Positions 6,218 through 6,639 of a stretch of DNA of 6,639 nt are shown here, piece by piece. Source of the DNA: Chloroflexota bacterium (lineage in GTDB: Bacteria > Chloroflexota > Dehalococcoidia > UBA3495). The DNA is taken from assembly GCA_022563275.1 (NCBI GenBank), contig JADFNR010000154.1, forward strand, positions 1 to 6,639, in the 5' to 3' direction. The number at the start of each line of letters is the position of its first letter. Within the stretch, counting starts at the first letter, position 1. Made by a program: the position numbers and the translations under genes. The notes beneath the pieces are model-generated. The model did no database searches. It was given only the letters and a program-made list of their open reading frames with translations, and was not told where the DNA came from.

Positions 6218-6286
6218 GCCCCAGGTCTTCCGTGCGCCCCAGGCCTTCGTTCATTGATACTGCCGCACGAACCGGGAGTCCGGGAG

Positions 6287-6315
6287 ATTGTACTTCGAGA
6301 ACCCAGGCCAGGCAA
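6287..6315 (-). promoter_or_regulatory. Candidate sigma-70-type promoter for the alpha/beta hydrolase-LLM transcript
   Basis: On the minus strand TTGCCT (6310-6315, 4 of 6 to TTGACA) is followed after exactly 17 bp by TACAAT (6287-6292, 5 of 6 to TATAAT). It lies directly after the terminator of the preceding gene and would start transcription near 6280, leaving a leader of about 75 nt before the ATG at 6205. Spacing and position both fit. Confidence 0.6.
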
Positions 6316-6330
6316 ACCCAAGCCGGACTG

Positions 6331-6365
6331 AAAAAATCAGCCCAGGAGCGATTCCTGGGCTGATT
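6331..6365 (-). terminator. Intrinsic (rho-independent) terminator of the Rieske oxygenase gene
   Basis: A perfect 13-bp stem, AATCAGCCCAGGA paired with TCCTGGGCTGATT (6335-6347 with 6353-6365) around a 5-base loop, runs straight into six T on the minus strand (A-run at 6331-6336 on the plus strand). It begins 29 bp beyond the stop codon at 6395. The plus-strand side has no T-run, so it acts on minus-strand transcripts. It separates the Rieske gene from the hydrolase gene. Confidence 0.92.
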
Positions 6366-6394
6366 CGTGGGCGAGCCGATTGTCCGGTCTAGCT

Positions 6395-6639
6395 CTATTT
6401 TGAGAGCGGTGGGTTCTTGATGTATTCCTCGGCCAGCTTGCGGCCGGTCTCCCGCATCATCTCGATGTCTTCTTCGAGATTGCCCACCGCGGGCGAGTAA
6501 ACGACGGTGTCGTTGCAATAGGTCGAAACCGGTTTTTCGTCGCGGGAGAGAACGTCCGGGTCGCGCCCCTCCTTTACCGCCTCGATGCCCTGCCTAACCA
6601 GCTTGCGGAACATGGTGATGCCCCGGTCGGTGGCCCCCA
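6395..6639 (-). CDS. Rieske 2Fe-2S aromatic ring-hydroxylating oxygenase alpha subunit, C-terminal end only
   Basis: The reading frame enters from the right edge and stops at TAG (6395-6397), giving the last 80 residues; full proteins of this type are usually about 400-450. The stretch GATDRGITMFRKLVRQGIEA followed by VKEGRDP matches the C-terminal helix pattern of phthalate-dioxygenase-like Rieske oxygenase alpha subunits (typically DRG...MFRR.L.EQI..V..G.DP). The tail continues with VSTYCNDTVVYSP and an acidic helix, ending in NPPLSK. The Rieske centre and mononuclear iron ligands lie outside the window, so the family call rests on the C-terminal pattern alone. The ATG at 6613 is internal and not the start, because the same frame continues upstream with GATDRGIT. 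Such enzymes add oxygen to aromatic or related substrates using electrons from a reductase, which is not seen here. Function of the tail unknown. Confidence 0.75.
   Translation of the reverse strand, partial: GATDRGITMFRKLVRQGIEAVKEGRDPDVLSRDEKPVSTYCNDTVVYSPAVGNLEEDIEMMRETGRKLAEEYIKNPPLSK

Overview
The window is a GC-rich (roughly 60% by eye) bacterial segment with six protein-coding genes. All six lie on the minus strand and are read from the right end toward the left. Two are cut by the window edges: the last 80 residues of a Rieske-type ring-hydroxylating oxygenase on the right, and the first 354 residues of a molybdopterin-binding (xanthine dehydrogenase/CoxL-like) large subunit on the left. 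No rRNA, tRNA, CRISPR array, transposase or phage gene was seen.

Layout in the direction of transcription: (1) the 3' end of a Rieske oxygenase alpha subunit, closed by a strong intrinsic terminator (6331-6365); (2) a candidate sigma-70-type promoter (6287-6315) and a complete alpha/beta hydrolase (5426-6205); (3) after 60 bp, a complete LLM-class flavin-dependent oxidoreductase with a GTG start (4124-5365); (4) after 78 bp, a two-pass membrane protein of unrecognised function (2939-4045); (5) a 297-bp gap holding REP-like inverted repeats and two hairpins, then a complete aminopeptidase C/bleomycin hydrolase-type cysteine peptidase (1280-2641); (6) a 217-bp gap with a second kind of dispersed palindrome, then the start of the molybdopterin-binding subunit (<1-1062).

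How the genes may work together (inference): a Rieske oxygenase, an alpha/beta hydrolase, an FMN-dependent monooxygenase-type enzyme and a molybdenum hydroxylase are the enzyme classes expected in oxidative breakdown of aromatic or other recalcitrant organic compounds. The hydrolase and LLM gene, perhaps with the membrane protein, probably share a transcript. The peptidase looks like an unrelated housekeeping gene between them. Substrates cannot be read from the sequence.

Organism (inference, moderate to low confidence): this gene mix, the GC content and the interspersed palindromes of the 'GTCATTCCGAG' and 'TTCGAC...GAACGG' types recall uncultivated Chloroflexota (Dehalococcoidia, SAR202-like), but similar combinations occur in other environmental lineages such as Tectomicrobia-like bacteria. 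I found no obvious new defence or mobile system. The least explained items are the membrane protein and the two intergenic repeat clusters.
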